Of a stretch of 64,000 nucleotides of DNA, positions 35,232 to 43,755 are shown one piece after another. Origin of the DNA: Ignavibacteria bacterium (GTDB lineage Bacteria; Bacteroidota; Ignavibacteria; Tepidaquicellales; OLB5). The stretch covers positions 124,001 to 188,000 of the forward strand of contig JAFLBX010000002.1 of the NCBI GenBank assembly GCA_017303675.1, given 5' to 3'. Every line of letters starts with the position of its first letter. Position 1 is the first letter of the stretch. The position numbers and the translations under genes are program-made. A model generated the notes under the pieces. It was not told where the DNA came from. It ran no database searches and was given only the letters and a program-made list of their open reading frames with translations.

Positions 35232-35828
35232 ATCAAGGAAAAAAAGATAAAGACACGCATCAATGAACAGATCCGTGTTCCCGAAGTAAGGGTTATTGAT
35301 GAGAACGGCGACCAGGCCGGGATCAAAACTACTCAGGAAGCCCTTAAGATGGCAAGATCGAAAGATCTTGACCTGATCGAAGTATCACCAAATGCCAAAC
35401 CGCCAGTATGTAAAATAGGTGATTTTGGCAAATACAACTACGAAAAGCAGAAAAAGGAAAAAGAGCAGAAAAAGAGCAAAAGCTCAACCCAGCTTAAAGA
35501 AATACGTTTTCATCCTAATACTGATACACATGATATGGAGTTCAAATGCCGCCATCTTGTGGAATTCCTCGTTCAGGGCCACAAGGTTAAAGCAACCATT
35601 ATTTTTATCGGAAGAATGATGGTTCACCAGGATATCGGCAGAAAGCTTATGGATGAAATACTGGAGAAGCTTACCGTAGTTGGCAAAATTGAACAGCCGC
35701 CAAAAATGGAAGGCCGTTATTTGACCGTTATGCTTATTCCTGATAAGAAAAAGATAGATGAATATAAAAAGAGCCTTGAAAAGGGCAAGCCAGCCGAATT
35801 ACCTGCGGCTGAAGAAACAGTAAAATAA
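35232..35828 (+). CDS. infC: Translation initiation factor IF-3, ATC start
   Basis: IF-3 binds the 30S subunit and rejects poor initiation codons. From the ATC at 35232 the product is 198 residues and shows the complete N-terminal domain (RINEQIRVPEVRVIDENG) that the first ATG at 35349 would delete, then the lysine-rich linker, and the C-terminal domain with EIRFHPNTDTHDMEFK. Start selection rests on the Shine-Dalgarno seven bases upstream and on homology. Escherichia coli infC also uses a rare codon (AUU), so that IF-3 limits its own synthesis; the same feedback is expected here. Confidence 0.95.
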   Translation: MKEKKIKTRINEQIRVPEVRVIDENGDQAGIKTTQEALKMARSKDLDLIEVSPNAKPPVCKIGDFGKYNYEKQKKEKEQKKSKSSTQLKEIRFHPNTDTHDMEFKCRHLVEFLVQGHKVKATIIFIGRMMVHQDIGRKLMDEILEKLTVVGKIEQPPKMEGRYLTVMLIPDKKKIDEYKKSLEKGKPAELPAAEETVK

Positions 35829-35874
35829 ATAATAAATAAAGCAAATAAATAATTACAGAAAGCAAGGTATTTAA

Positions 35875-36069
35875 ATGCCAAAAATGAAATCAAACCGCGG
35901 TGCAGCAAAATCATTTAAGGTTACTGCTACCGGAAAAGTAAAAAGAAAACATTCATTAAAAAGACACATACTTACCAAAAAATCCGCAAAGAGGATCAGG
36001 CAGCTAAGACATGATGCCCTGGTTTCAGAGGCTGATGCAAAACGTGTAAGAAGAATGCTTCTTGCTTAA
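35875..36069 (+). CDS. rpmI: Ribosomal protein bL35
   Basis: A 64-residue, strongly basic protein of the large ribosomal subunit, matching bL35 in length and in [17 protein letters not shown] and the [15 protein letters not shown] segment. It is followed by rplT, as in most bacteria, and preceded by infC, so these three form a classical operon. No unusual feature is seen. Confidence 0.97.
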   Translation: MPKMKSNRGAAKSFKVTATGKVKRKHSLKRHILTKKSAKRIRQLRHDALVSEADAKRVRRMLLA

Positions 36070-36114
36070 TTAACATTAAATAAAAAAATAATATAACACA
36101 GGAGATATAATTAT

Positions 36115-36462
36115 ATGCCGCGTTCAGTAAATGCAGTAGCTTCAAGGAAAAGACGCAAAAGAATGCTTGCCAAAGCGAAAGGCTACTGGGGAAGAAGAAG
36201 TAAAGTAACAACAGTTGCAAAACACAGCGTAGAAAAAGCTGGTCAGCATGCATACTCAGGCAGAAAGCTTAAAAAAAGGGTTATGCGTAATATCTGGACA
36301 GTAAGGATAAATGCTGCAGCAAGGGATAATAATACAACATATTCAAAGCTTATCGGCGCTCTTAATAAAAAGAATATCGATATCAACAGGAAAGTTCTTG
36401 CTCAGCTTGCTTATGATAACCCGGCAGCGTTTTCAGAGGTTGTTAAATTTGCTATGAGCTGA
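36115..36462 (+). CDS. rplT: Ribosomal protein bL20
   Basis: A 115-residue basic protein needed early in 50S assembly. It has the family's N-terminus ([18 protein letters not shown]) and the central GYWGRRS with [15 protein letters not shown]. It follows CAGGAG nine bases before the ATG. In Escherichia coli this protein represses its own operon at the mRNA level; I see no clear equivalent leader here. Confidence 0.97.
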   Translation: MPRSVNAVASRKRRKRMLAKAKGYWGRRSKVTTVAKHSVEKAGQHAYSGRKLKKRVMRNIWTVRINAAARDNNTTYSKLIGALNKKNIDINRKVLAQLAYDNPAAFSEVVKFAMS

Positions 36463-36576
36463 TCTTAGATCATTTTTGTAAACAGCAAAGAATCAAATCC
36501 AGGGTACCGGTATTTCCCGTAAATACGGATCCCGTTCATATAACTGAATTCATAATGTTTTATTGTTGAGCCAATT

Positions 36577-37596
36577 ATGCTGACAAATCTTTCTGAAATA
36601 GAGCAGGAAATAAATTCATTTTCTATCAGTAATGCTGATGAGCTTGAAAGCTACCGTCTTAAGTTCATTTCACGCAACGGACTTTTAACAAGCCTGTTTG
36701 AAGAGCTGAAAAATGTAAGCCGTGAAGAAAAACCTGCTGTTGGCAAAAAGCTGAATGAAGTTAAAAAACTTGCTGAAAATAAGTACAACACTTTTAAAGT
36801 ACAGCTTGAAGATTCAGGCTCTAAAAAAGAAAATATAGATCTTACTCTGCCTGCAGCTTCATACAGCATCGGCAGGGAGCATCTCATTTCACAGACACTT
36901 GCGGAAATGGTAAAGATATTCCGTGAGATAGGATTTAAAGTAACTGATGGACCTGAGCTTGAAGAAGAGTTCTATAACTTCGACGCTTTGAATACACCTG
37001 CTCACCACCCGGCAAGGGATATGCAGGATACATTTTACGTGCAGCACCCAACCGATAAAGAAAAGAAGTATGTTCTGCGCACACATACATCACCCGTGCA
37101 GATAAGAATAATGCTTCAGAATAAACCACCGCTTAGGATCATAAGCCCGGGGAAAGTTTACAGGAATGAAACTGTTACTTATAAAAATTATTTCATGTTC
37201 CACCAGCTTGAAGGGCTGTTTGTTGATAAAAATGTAAGCATGAAAGACCTGAAAAGTGTTCTTGCTTACTTCTTCAAAAAGTTCTATGGTGAAAATACCA
37301 AAATTCGTTTTATCCCCAGCTTTTTCCCGTTTACAGAGCCCTCCGGGCAGATAGATATTTCATGTTTTATCTGCGAAGGCAAAGGCTGCAAAACCTGTAA
37401 GGATACCGGCTGGCTCGAGGTCGGCGGCTGCGGTATGGTAGACCCCAATGTTTTTAAAGCTGTAAATATAGACCCGGAAGAATACACAGGATATGCATTC
37501 GGTATGGGTATGGAGCGCCTTACTATGATGAAATACGGAATTAAAGATATACGCATTCTTTACCAGAATGATGTAAGATTTCTCGACCAGTTCTAA
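36577..37596 (+). CDS. pheS: Phenylalanyl-tRNA synthetase alpha subunit
   Basis: The catalytic subunit of PheRS. The 339-residue protein has the N-terminal coiled coil (about 1-80), DGPELEEEFYNFDALN with catalytic-core residues, the HTSPVQIR segment, the cysteine-bearing CFICEGKGCKTCKDTGW loop, and motif 3 (FGMGMERLTMM). It follows the ribosomal genes after 114 bases containing a small hairpin (near 36510). The beta-subunit gene pheT does not follow; plsY does, so pheT must be elsewhere. Confidence 0.96.
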   Translation: MLTNLSEIEQEINSFSISNADELESYRLKFISRNGLLTSLFEELKNVSREEKPAVGKKLNEVKKLAENKYNTFKVQLEDSGSKKENIDLTLPAASYSIGREHLISQTLAEMVKIFREIGFKVTDGPELEEEFYNFDALNTPAHHPARDMQDTFYVQHPTDKEKKYVLRTHTSPVQIRIMLQNKPPLRIISPGKVYRNETVTYKNYFMFHQLEGLFVDKNVSMKDLKSVLAYFFKKFYGENTKIRFIPSFFPFTEPSGQIDISCFICEGKGCKTCKDTGWLEVGGCGMVDPNVFKAVNIDPEEYTGYAFGMGMERLTMMKYGIKDIRILYQNDVRFLDQF

Positions 37597-37597
37597 A

Positions 37598-38224
37598 GTG
37601 GAAAGTCTATTTTCTGTAAATAACCTGGTTATTTTTGTTCTTTGTTATATTATCGGTTCATTTCCTACAGCTTATATACTGGTCAAGTTAAAATCAAATA
37701 AAGACCTCACAAAAGAAGGCTCAGGAAATGTTGGTACACTGAACTCTTTTACTGTATCAAAGTCAAAATCAATAGGCATTGCAGTTCTGATAATTGATAT
37801 TTTAAAAGGTGTTTTACCGGTTTACCTTATGATGTTCGTATTTCCGTTCACCTACCAGTCAGTTATGCTTGGGGCTGCATCGTTAATACTTGGACATAAC
37901 TACCCGGTCTGGCTAAAGTTCAAAGGCGGCAGGGGACTGGCAACCGGAGCAGGAATATTTCTGATCGTTAACTATTTCATTTTCCTGGGATGGTGTATTG
38001 TTTGGCTTGTAGTTTTTCTTATCAAAAGAAAAGTGCTGATAGCAAATACAATAGCAACGTTTTCTCTTCCTGTTTATGTACTGATAATAAACCTGGTGCC
38101 TGCATTTGTAGTTAACAGCGGGGCTGCCGGTTTTTCACTGAACTATTTTACGGTATATTCAATTATAATTACAGTTATTATCCTTTCACGCCACACTGAA
38201 GTATTTAAAAAAGAAAAAAATTAA
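37598..38224 (+). CDS. plsY: Glycerol-3-phosphate acyltransferase PlsY
   Basis: PlsY transfers an acyl group from acyl-phosphate to glycerol-3-phosphate, the first step of phospholipid synthesis in most bacteria. The 208-residue membrane protein has about five helices and the three family segments: GSFPTAYI, the GSGNVGTLNS loop, and GHNYPVWLKFKGGRGLATG. The GTG start sits one base past the pheS stop (TAA-A-GTG), implying cotranslation with pheS. The usual catalytic serine and arginine positions are within these motifs. Confidence 0.94.
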   Translation: MESLFSVNNLVIFVLCYIIGSFPTAYILVKLKSNKDLTKEGSGNVGTLNSFTVSKSKSIGIAVLIIDILKGVLPVYLMMFVFPFTYQSVMLGAASLILGHNYPVWLKFKGGRGLATGAGIFLIVNYFIFLGWCIVWLVVFLIKRKVLIANTIATFSLPVYVLIINLVPAFVVNSGAAGFSLNYFTVYSIIITVIILSRHTEVFKKEKN

Positions 38225-38251
38225 TTCATTTAACTATATAAAACATTCAAT

Positions 38252-39142
38252 ATGTTTCCAAACTTAAAGAACCCTGTTTTTACCGATGTTGATGATCTGA
38301 ATGAAATGGCAAGACAAATAAGAAGAGATATCATTAATATGCTTCTTATTTCCAAGTCAGGCCATTCCGGCGGTCCGCTGGGGCTTGCAGATATTTTTTC
38401 TGCGCTGTATTTCAATAAGCTTAGTCTGCTGCCTGAAGATCCGTACAATGATGAAAGAGACTATGTTTTTCTTTCAATTGGTCATGTTGCGCCGGTATGG
38501 TATTCAACACTTTCAAGAAGAGGCTTTTTCCCGATAGATGAATTGACAACACTAAGAAAAGTGAACGGAAGGCTGCAGGGTCACCCTGCTCCGCTTAAAA
38601 CTCACGGTGTGCCGGGCGTTGAAATTGCATCAGGAGCTCTTGGACAGGGTCTTTCAATCGCTGTTGGGGCTGCACTTGGCTTAAAGCTTTCCAATAAGCC
38701 AAACCATGTTTACTGCATTTGCGGCGATGGTGAGCTTGGCGAAGGACAGATATGGGAAGCTGCTATGACTGCAGACCATCATAAAACCGATAACCTGACC
38801 GTTATTGTTGACCGTAACCATTGCCAGATAGATAACCGCACTGAAAATGTGCTGAAGCTTGAGCCTGTGGCTGATAAATGGAAGGCGTTTGGATTTGAAG
38901 TGTTTGAAATTGACGGGCATAATATGAAGGAAATACTCGATACCATTGATGCCGTAAAAAAAGTGAAAGGCAAGCCTTCATGCATCATTGCTTATACTAA
39001 AATGGGCAGGGGAGTTTCATTCATGGAAGATAACTATAAATGGCACGGCGTTCCGCCAAATGATGAACAGGGCAAGATTGCTTTAGGTGAGCTTCCTGCA
39101 ACAAAATTCGGTGATTTTGTTGATTATTATAATGGAAAATAA
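38252..39142 (+). CDS. Transketolase, N-terminal subunit
   Basis: Transketolase moves two-carbon units between sugar phosphates in the pentose phosphate pathway using thiamine diphosphate. Here the enzyme is split; this 296-residue half carries the diphosphate-binding domain, with HSGGPLGLADI (about 34-44), and the GDGELGEGQIWEA motif for ThDP/Mg binding (about 156-168), and ends before the pyrimidine domain. The other half is at 39638. A small lipoprotein gene separates them, which is unusual. Both halves face the same direction, 12 bases and 6 bases from their neighbours. Confidence 0.94.
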   Translation: MFPNLKNPVFTDVDDLNEMARQIRRDIINMLLISKSGHSGGPLGLADIFSALYFNKLSLLPEDPYNDERDYVFLSIGHVAPVWYSTLSRRGFFPIDELTTLRKVNGRLQGHPAPLKTHGVPGVEIASGALGQGLSIAVGAALGLKLSNKPNHVYCICGDGELGEGQIWEAAMTADHHKTDNLTVIVDRNHCQIDNRTENVLKLEPVADKWKAFGFEVFEIDGHNMKEILDTIDAVKKVKGKPSCIIAYTKMGRGVSFMEDNYKWHGVPPNDEQGKIALGELPATKFGDFVDYYNGK

Positions 39143-39154
39143 ACGGAAAATATC

Positions 39155-39631
39155 ATGAAAACAATTTTTTTGATTTTACCGGTATTAATAGCTGCATTTA
39201 TCATCTCAGGTTGTTCAAACTCCGGAAGTGATAATACAAAGCTGCCTCTGGAAATTGTACTTGATGGTACCTATTCAGCTGTTGAAGATAAGCGTGAAAT
39301 GCTTATCACCACGAACGATCAGTACCAGTCATTAATGAGCGAAGTTTATAAAAATCTCGATCAGATGCCAAGAATACCGGTTGTTGATTTCAATAAAAAC
39401 AGCGTTGTTGCGGTTTTTATTGGTGAAAGAAGCAACGGCGGTTATATGGTAAGTATTGATAGCATTAATGAAAGTTCAAAGAATATTCATATTAATATAA
39501 TTGAATCAACACCGGGTCCAAATTGTATGACCACCCAGGCACTTACAAGACCGTTCACTCTTGTTAAGATACCTAAAACTGATAAAAAACCGCTTTTTAA
39601 AACCAAACAAATCGTAAAAGACTGTCAATAA
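39155..39631 (+). CDS. PrcB-like lipoprotein
   Basis: The 158-residue protein has a lipoprotein signal (LIAAFIISGC, Cys about 20) and a C-terminal region resembling the PrcB domain, in which NGGYMVSIDSI and the STPGPNCMTTQALTRPF turn are visible. In Treponema denticola, PrcB is part of a surface protease complex; in other lineages the domain is found alone. It is likely anchored in the periplasm. It sits between the two transketolase genes, with no evident metabolic reason. Confidence 0.8.
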   Translation: MKTIFLILPVLIAAFIISGCSNSGSDNTKLPLEIVLDGTYSAVEDKREMLITTNDQYQSLMSEVYKNLDQMPRIPVVDFNKNSVVAVFIGERSNGGYMVSIDSINESSKNIHINIIESTPGPNCMTTQALTRPFTLVKIPKTDKKPLFKTKQIVKDCQ

Positions 39632-39637
39632 AAAATT

Positions 39638-40633
39638 ATGAACTACATACATAAATTCGAAAATTATTTAATTGAAAATTTAGACCTTAAAAATCCTGAG
39701 CTTAAAGAGACCCGCCGCGGTTTTGGCGATGCATTGGTTGACCTGGGTAAAACAAACCCTGATGTAGTTGTATTGGGCGGTGATGTAAGCGGCTCAGTAA
39801 GAACTGATATGTTCCGTGATGCTTACCCGGACAGGTTCTTTTCTGTGGGAATTGCTGAACAGGATATGATGGGTACCGCCGCCGGACTCGCGCTAGTCGG
39901 AAAAATTCCGTTCGCTTCAACTTATGGTGAATTTGCAACAGGCAGACCGTTTGACCAGATAAGACAGTCAATTGCTTACAGTGAAATGAATGTTAAGATC
40001 TGCGCATCACACTGCGGTTTTACTGTCGGACCCGACGGTGCTACGCACCAGTCACTCGAAGATGTTGGCATAATGAGAATACTTCCGCATATGACTGTGG
40101 TTACACCTGTTGATTATAACCAGACATACAGGGCAATAATTGAATGTTCAAAATCAGATAAGCCGTTTTATATTAGGTTTTACAGGGATAATTCTCCCAA
40201 CTACACAAACCCCAAAGCTCCGTTCACATTCGGTAAAGCTGATACGCTTTATGAAGGCAGTGACTGTACAATAATTGCAAGCGGATTAATGGTATGGGAA
40301 AGTATGATGGCACTGGAAGCTTTGGCAGCAGAAAAGATATCATGCAGGCTTATTAATATGCATACAATTAAGCCGATTGACCGTGATGCTATAATCAAAG
40401 CTGCTAAGGATACCGGATGCATTGTTACCTGTGAAGACCACCAGAAGATCGGGGGACTCGGCGGAGCTGTTGCCGAAGTTCTCGCGCAGGAATACCCTGC
40501 GCCGGTTGAATTCATAGGCGCAAGTGATACCTTTGGTGAGTCTGGCAAAGCAGCAGAGCTTTATGAAAAATACGGCATTTCAAACCGTCACATAGTAGAA
40601 GCTGTAAAAAGAGCCATAAAAAGAAAAAAATAA
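39638..40633 (+). CDS. Transketolase, C-terminal subunit
   Basis: The 331-residue second half of the split transketolase holds the pyrimidine-binding domain and the C-terminal domain. The catalytic Glu is in GIAEQDMMGTAAGLA near residue 80, and GATHQSLEDVGIMR is the conserved cofactor-facing loop. The alternative, 1-deoxyxylulose-phosphate synthase, is ruled out by the separate N-terminal subunit and its sequence. A structured element follows the gene. Confidence 0.94.
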   Translation: MNYIHKFENYLIENLDLKNPELKETRRGFGDALVDLGKTNPDVVVLGGDVSGSVRTDMFRDAYPDRFFSVGIAEQDMMGTAAGLALVGKIPFASTYGEFATGRPFDQIRQSIAYSEMNVKICASHCGFTVGPDGATHQSLEDVGIMRILPHMTVVTPVDYNQTYRAIIECSKSDKPFYIRFYRDNSPNYTNPKAPFTFGKADTLYEGSDCTIIASGLMVWESMMALEALAAEKISCRLINMHTIKPIDRDAIIKAAKDTGCIVTCEDHQKIGGLGGAVAEVLAQEYPAPVEFIGASDTFGESGKAAELYEKYGISNRHIVEAVKRAIKRKK

Positions 40634-40651
40634 TTCATCGGTTTCTATAAG

Positions 40652-40724
40652 AACCGTTTAAGATGCTGTAACTGTTATAAATACAGGTAAAAATTTTTAG
40701 AATTTTTATGGCTCTTAAACGGTT
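40652..40724 (+). ncRNA. Candidate structured RNA, three-way junction
   Basis: The arms AACCGTTTAAGA (40652-40663) and TCTTAAACGGTT (40713-40724) make a 12-bp perfect closing stem, which a G-T and an A-T extend to 14. Inside are two hairpins, CTGTA/TACAG (40666-40670, 40682-40686) and TAAAAATT/AATTTTTA (40688-40695, 40701-40708). The result is a compact three-way junction followed by T-rich DNA. It matches no RNA family I know. It may be only an elaborate terminator for the transketolase operon. Confidence 0.35.
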
Positions 40725-40856
40725 TTATTATTTAAAGCAGAATATGCTCGGGATGCAGGTAATCATCTCACCCTGAGCCTGTCGAAGGGAAATCTATCGG
40801 CAATCTTACAATAAATTTTTTTTTAATAATATTTTAAGTTTACATATCTTATTATT

Positions 40857-42017
40857 ATGAACAGATCGAAATTTTTGATTTTCTCCCTGGCATTTGTTGC
40901 CGTACTTGCATCAGGCTTTATTTTCGGGCACTTTGTATTCAAACGTAGCGAAGCTACCGAGCTTAAAGCAGGTGAAAACATTTCAAGGGAACGTGTGATA
41001 CAGAACATTACCGATTCCCGCGAAAATGCTATCACACGTACTGTTAGCGATGTTTCAAAAGCAGTTGTAGGTATAAGCGTAACCGAAGTGCGTGAATACC
41101 GTGACCCTTTTGCCGATGACCCGTTTTTCAGGCAGTTTTTCGGCGATCGCTCCTATAAGCAGGAAGTTCAGGGACTCGGCTCCGGTTTTCTTATCTCTGA
41201 TGATGGTTATATAATCACCAATGACCATGTTGTTGGCAATGCGACAAAAGTTGTTGTATCCATGACAAACGGAGAACATCTTGATGCTGAAATTATCGGC
41301 AAAGATTCCTACAGTGATATTGCAGTACTTAAGATCAACCGAACAGGCCTGCCTTTTATTAAGCTTGGCAACAGTGATGATGTGATCATTGGCGAGTGGG
41401 TTGTAGCACTCGGGAATCCGTTTGGACTATTCGAAGTGAACCAGAAGCCTACTGTAACAGTCGGTGTAGTAAGCGCTATGGGAATGAAGCTTAATTCCGG
41501 TGAGAACAGGTTTTACCGCAATATGATACAGACCGATGCCGCTATTAATTCAGGTAACAGCGGGGGACCGCTGGTAAACAGCATAGGCGAAGTTATCGGT
41601 ATGAATACGCTGATATATACAGGTAACTCAATGGCCGGCGGCAATATCGGTCTTGGTTTTGCCATACCTATGAATAAAGTAAAAGCTATTGTTGATAAGA
41701 TCAAAAAAGACGGTAAGATAGAACGTAATTATGATATTGGCCTAAGGCTGCAAACAGTTGATAAGAACATTGCTCAATACTTTAAGCTCAATAATGTTCA
41801 GGGTGCAATTGTTGTAAATATTGAGCAGGGCAGCGCTGCTGCCAAAGAAGGCATCCTGCCTGAAGATATAATCCTTTCGGTGAACGGTGAAAAAATTGCA
41901 AGCGATGCTGATTTCTGGGGCCTCATCCTCGATATGAACATCGGCGATAAAATTAAGCTTAAAATTCTCCGCAAAGGCGATGAGATCGAAAAAGAATTCG
42001 AACTGAAAGTAAAATAA
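40857..42017 (+). CDS. HtrA/DegQ-type periplasmic serine protease
   Basis: The 386-residue protein degrades or refolds misfolded envelope proteins. It has an N-terminal signal or anchor helix (about 8-25), a trypsin-like domain with the full triad H124 (TNDHVV), D154 (YSDIAVLKI) and S235 (GNSGGPL), and one C-terminal PDZ domain (about 275-380). Having one PDZ domain, it is closer to DegS/HtrA-like forms than to two-PDZ DegP. It is transcribed on its own between the structured element and a repeat-filled spacer. Confidence 0.95.
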   Translation: MNRSKFLIFSLAFVAVLASGFIFGHFVFKRSEATELKAGENISRERVIQNITDSRENAITRTVSDVSKAVVGISVTEVREYRDPFADDPFFRQFFGDRSYKQEVQGLGSGFLISDDGYIITNDHVVGNATKVVVSMTNGEHLDAEIIGKDSYSDIAVLKINRTGLPFIKLGNSDDVIIGEWVVALGNPFGLFEVNQKPTVTVGVVSAMGMKLNSGENRFYRNMIQTDAAINSGNSGGPLVNSIGEVIGMNTLIYTGNSMAGGNIGLGFAIPMNKVKAIVDKIKKDGKIERNYDIGLRLQTVDKNIAQYFKLNNVQGAIVVNIEQGSAAAKEGILPEDIILSVNGEKIASDADFWGLILDMNIGDKIKLKILRKGDEIEKEFELKVK

Positions 42018-42046
42018 CCTGTTATTAGTTTGCTTTTATAATACAT

Positions 42047-42190
42047 ATTCCCCTCTTGAGAGGGGTGCTGAGCGCATGCGAAGCGGGGTGTGTTATGATG
42101 TATTTTTCATTCAGCAAATGCTCCCCTCCTGTTTTTAGGAGGGGAAGAGATAAATTTCCGGCAGGAAATTTATCGAGGGGTGGTATGTTC
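42047..42190. repeat. Composite repeat region with several hairpins
   Basis: It begins with copy 2 of the CCCCTCTTGAGAGGGG family (42047-42095). It continues with a 9-bp stem TCCCCTCCT/AGGAGGGGA (42122-42145) and a 9-bp stem TAAATTTCC/GGAAATTTA (42151-42172). The stems are perfect, so they may once have been a mobile or extragenic repeat. Open frames across it are spurious. Confidence 0.75.
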
Positions 42191-42250
42191 CTCCTGAAAT
42201 CAAAAATACCCTTTTCAGGAAACCATTTAAATCTTATAATAAACAATAAA

Positions 42251-42275
42251 AAAGGCAGGTCAATAACCTGCCTTT
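42251..42275 (-). terminator. Rho-independent terminator
   Basis: The arms AAAGGCAGGT and ACCTGCCTTT form a 10-bp stem with loop CAATA, and on the minus strand a T run follows. It ends the nuoI/T9SS-tagged gene pair. Confidence 0.85.
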
Positions 42276-42299
42276 AAAAATCCGGTATAACATTAACTC

Positions 42300-43028
42300 T
42301 TACTTAGTCAATATCATCTTCTTAACTTCTGAATACCTCTCAGTTTCAAGCTTATAGAAATAAATACCGCTTGTCAGATTCGCATACTTCGAAGCGTCAA
42401 ATGTAACTGTATAAGTGCCTTTCTGCTGGCTGGCATCAACAAGTGTGGCAATTTCCTTGCCAATCAGATCAAATACCTTAAGTTTTACATATGAAGCGTC
42501 AAAAAGCTCGTATGAAATATTTGTAGTCGGATTGAACGGGTTTGGTGTGTTCTGCTCAACCTTAAAGTTCTTTATACCTGTGATACCAATTTTAAGCTCA
42601 TCAGCTTCAAATATTACCTGCCCGTTTGTTCCAAATCCTTTAAGCTTGTAAAAATAAACTCCGTCTCTTTCCGGTTCATCTTCATAGTCATACATATAAA
42701 CAATACCGTTTTGCTCATTAGCAGCTTTTTCAAAGTAATCATCCTTTGATATCCTGTCATCGCTTACTTTTTTATAATCCTTTTTCTTTGGATCAAGCCT
42801 GTACACTTCATAATATGAAATGCTTTTCGGATTAAGTACGCGCCAGTTAATATAAACAGTTTTATCTTTTATCTTCGCAGAAAATACTGTAAGCGCGTCT
42901 GTGGAATCTGTTACTTCTGTTGTTGTTTCATCGCCTTCAGGCAAAAATAAATTATTATCACCTGAAAGTGTTTTAGTGCCGTTGAATAATAATATTAAGA
43001 GAGCTGAAATTAGTAAGCTTTTACTCAT
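42300..43028 (-). CDS. Secreted protein with T9SS sorting tail
   Basis: The 242-residue protein has a signal peptide (about 1-22), a central fibronectin/Ig-like region (about 40-145; [18 protein letters not shown]), and a Por/type IX sorting domain (about 158-242; [30 protein letters not shown], ending KMILTK). It should be secreted through T9SS. Its start overlaps the nuoI stop by four bases (ATGA), so translation of the two is coupled, a strange pairing of a surface protein with a complex I subunit. Confidence 0.85.
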   Translation of the reverse strand: MSKSLLISALLILLFNGTKTLSGDNNLFLPEGDETTTEVTDSTDALTVFSAKIKDKTVYINWRVLNPKSISYYEVYRLDPKKKDYKKVSDDRISKDDYFEKAANEQNGIVYMYDYEDEPERDGVYFYKLKGFGTNGQVIFEADELKIGITGIKNFKVEQNTPNPFNPTTNISYELFDASYVKLKVFDLIGKEIATLVDASQQKGTYTVTFDASKYANLTSGIYFYKLETERYSEVKKMILTK

Positions 43029-43528
43029 ACATTATCATGTAAAAATTCTAATCTCTTCTTTAAGCGGCGTTCGCTCATAAGAAGCTTATCTTTGCCGAAT
43101 ATTGCTTCTTCCTGTGAAGTGAATGAAAGAACGTATTCATCACTCATAACAATAGCTTCTTCGGGGCAAACTTCCTCGCAGAATCCGCAGAATATGCAGC
43201 GAAGCATATTTATTTCGAATTTCTCAGGGTATCTTTCCTTCTCTAAAGTCGGTACTTCGTTTGCCTGTACTTCAATTGCCAAAGCGGGGCATACCCTTGA
43301 GCATAATCCGCATGCAACGCATCTTTCAATGCCGTTCTCTGCTTTTACAAGCACCGGTCTGCCGCGGAAAGCTGTTGGCGGAGTCCATTTTTCTTCCGGG
43401 TACTGTCTTGTGACCTTAGGCTTGAACATATTTTTAAATGTCAGCCAAAGCCCGCCAACTATTTGCGGAAGATATGTTTTTTCCAATACTGTTAAATCTT
43501 TGCTTCTAACCTGTTGTATATCTGCCAT
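43025..43528 (-). CDS. nuoI: NADH-quinone oxidoreductase subunit I
   Basis: NuoI carries clusters N6a and N6b of complex I, passing electrons toward NuoB. The 167-residue protein has both [4Fe-4S] motifs complete: C70-x2-C73-x2-C76-x3-C80 and C111-x2-C114-x2-C117-x3-C121. The N-terminal amphipathic segment ([16 protein letters not shown]) matches the family. It stands apart from nuoA and nuoB by over 30 kb and is followed by a T9SS-tagged gene rather than nuoJ, so this organism's complex I genes are dispersed. Confidence 0.95.
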   Translation of the reverse strand: MADIQQVRSKDLTVLEKTYLPQIVGGLWLTFKNMFKPKVTRQYPEEKWTPPTAFRGRPVLVKAENGIERCVACGLCSRVCPALAIEVQANEVPTLEKERYPEKFEINMLRCIFCGFCEEVCPEEAIVMSDEYVLSFTSQEEAIFGKDKLLMSERRLKKRLEFLHDNV

Positions 43529-43663
43529 AATTTTCTATTCCCTGTTAACCCCTTTAGGGCGAAGGCGGGAATCTCAATTTTCGATCTTTACTATATCTTT
43601 ATAATTTTTTAATCCTGTTATTTAAAACAAAATATTCTGCAATCTGTTCCAATTGTGATGTTT

Positions 43664-43708
43664 CTTACACACCCCGGCTCAGCGAGTCACACCTCTCAAG
43701 AGGGGAAT
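43664..43708 (-). repeat. Dispersed repeat, CCCCTCTTGAGAGGGG family, copy 3 (inverted)
   Basis: It runs from TTACACACCCC to CTCTCAAGAGGGGAAT, the reverse complement of copies at 15842 and 42047. The stem is imperfect here (CCTCTCAAGAGG). It lies in the spacer between nuoI and the T9SS-tagged gene at 43756. Confidence 0.8.
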
Positions 43709-43755
43709 ACTATAAACTAAATCAAGCCAATCATGTTAATCATGCAAATCAAGGT

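Noticed and set aside
35349-35828. infC taken from its first ATG, suggesting a truncated IF-3
   Set aside because: The conserved N-terminal domain is encoded upstream in frame from the ATC at 35232 with a good Shine-Dalgarno. The gene is intact.
42025-42277. Open frames on both strands across the repeat region
   Set aside because: They are composed of repeat hairpins and show no coding pattern, start site or homology; they arise from GC-rich palindromes.
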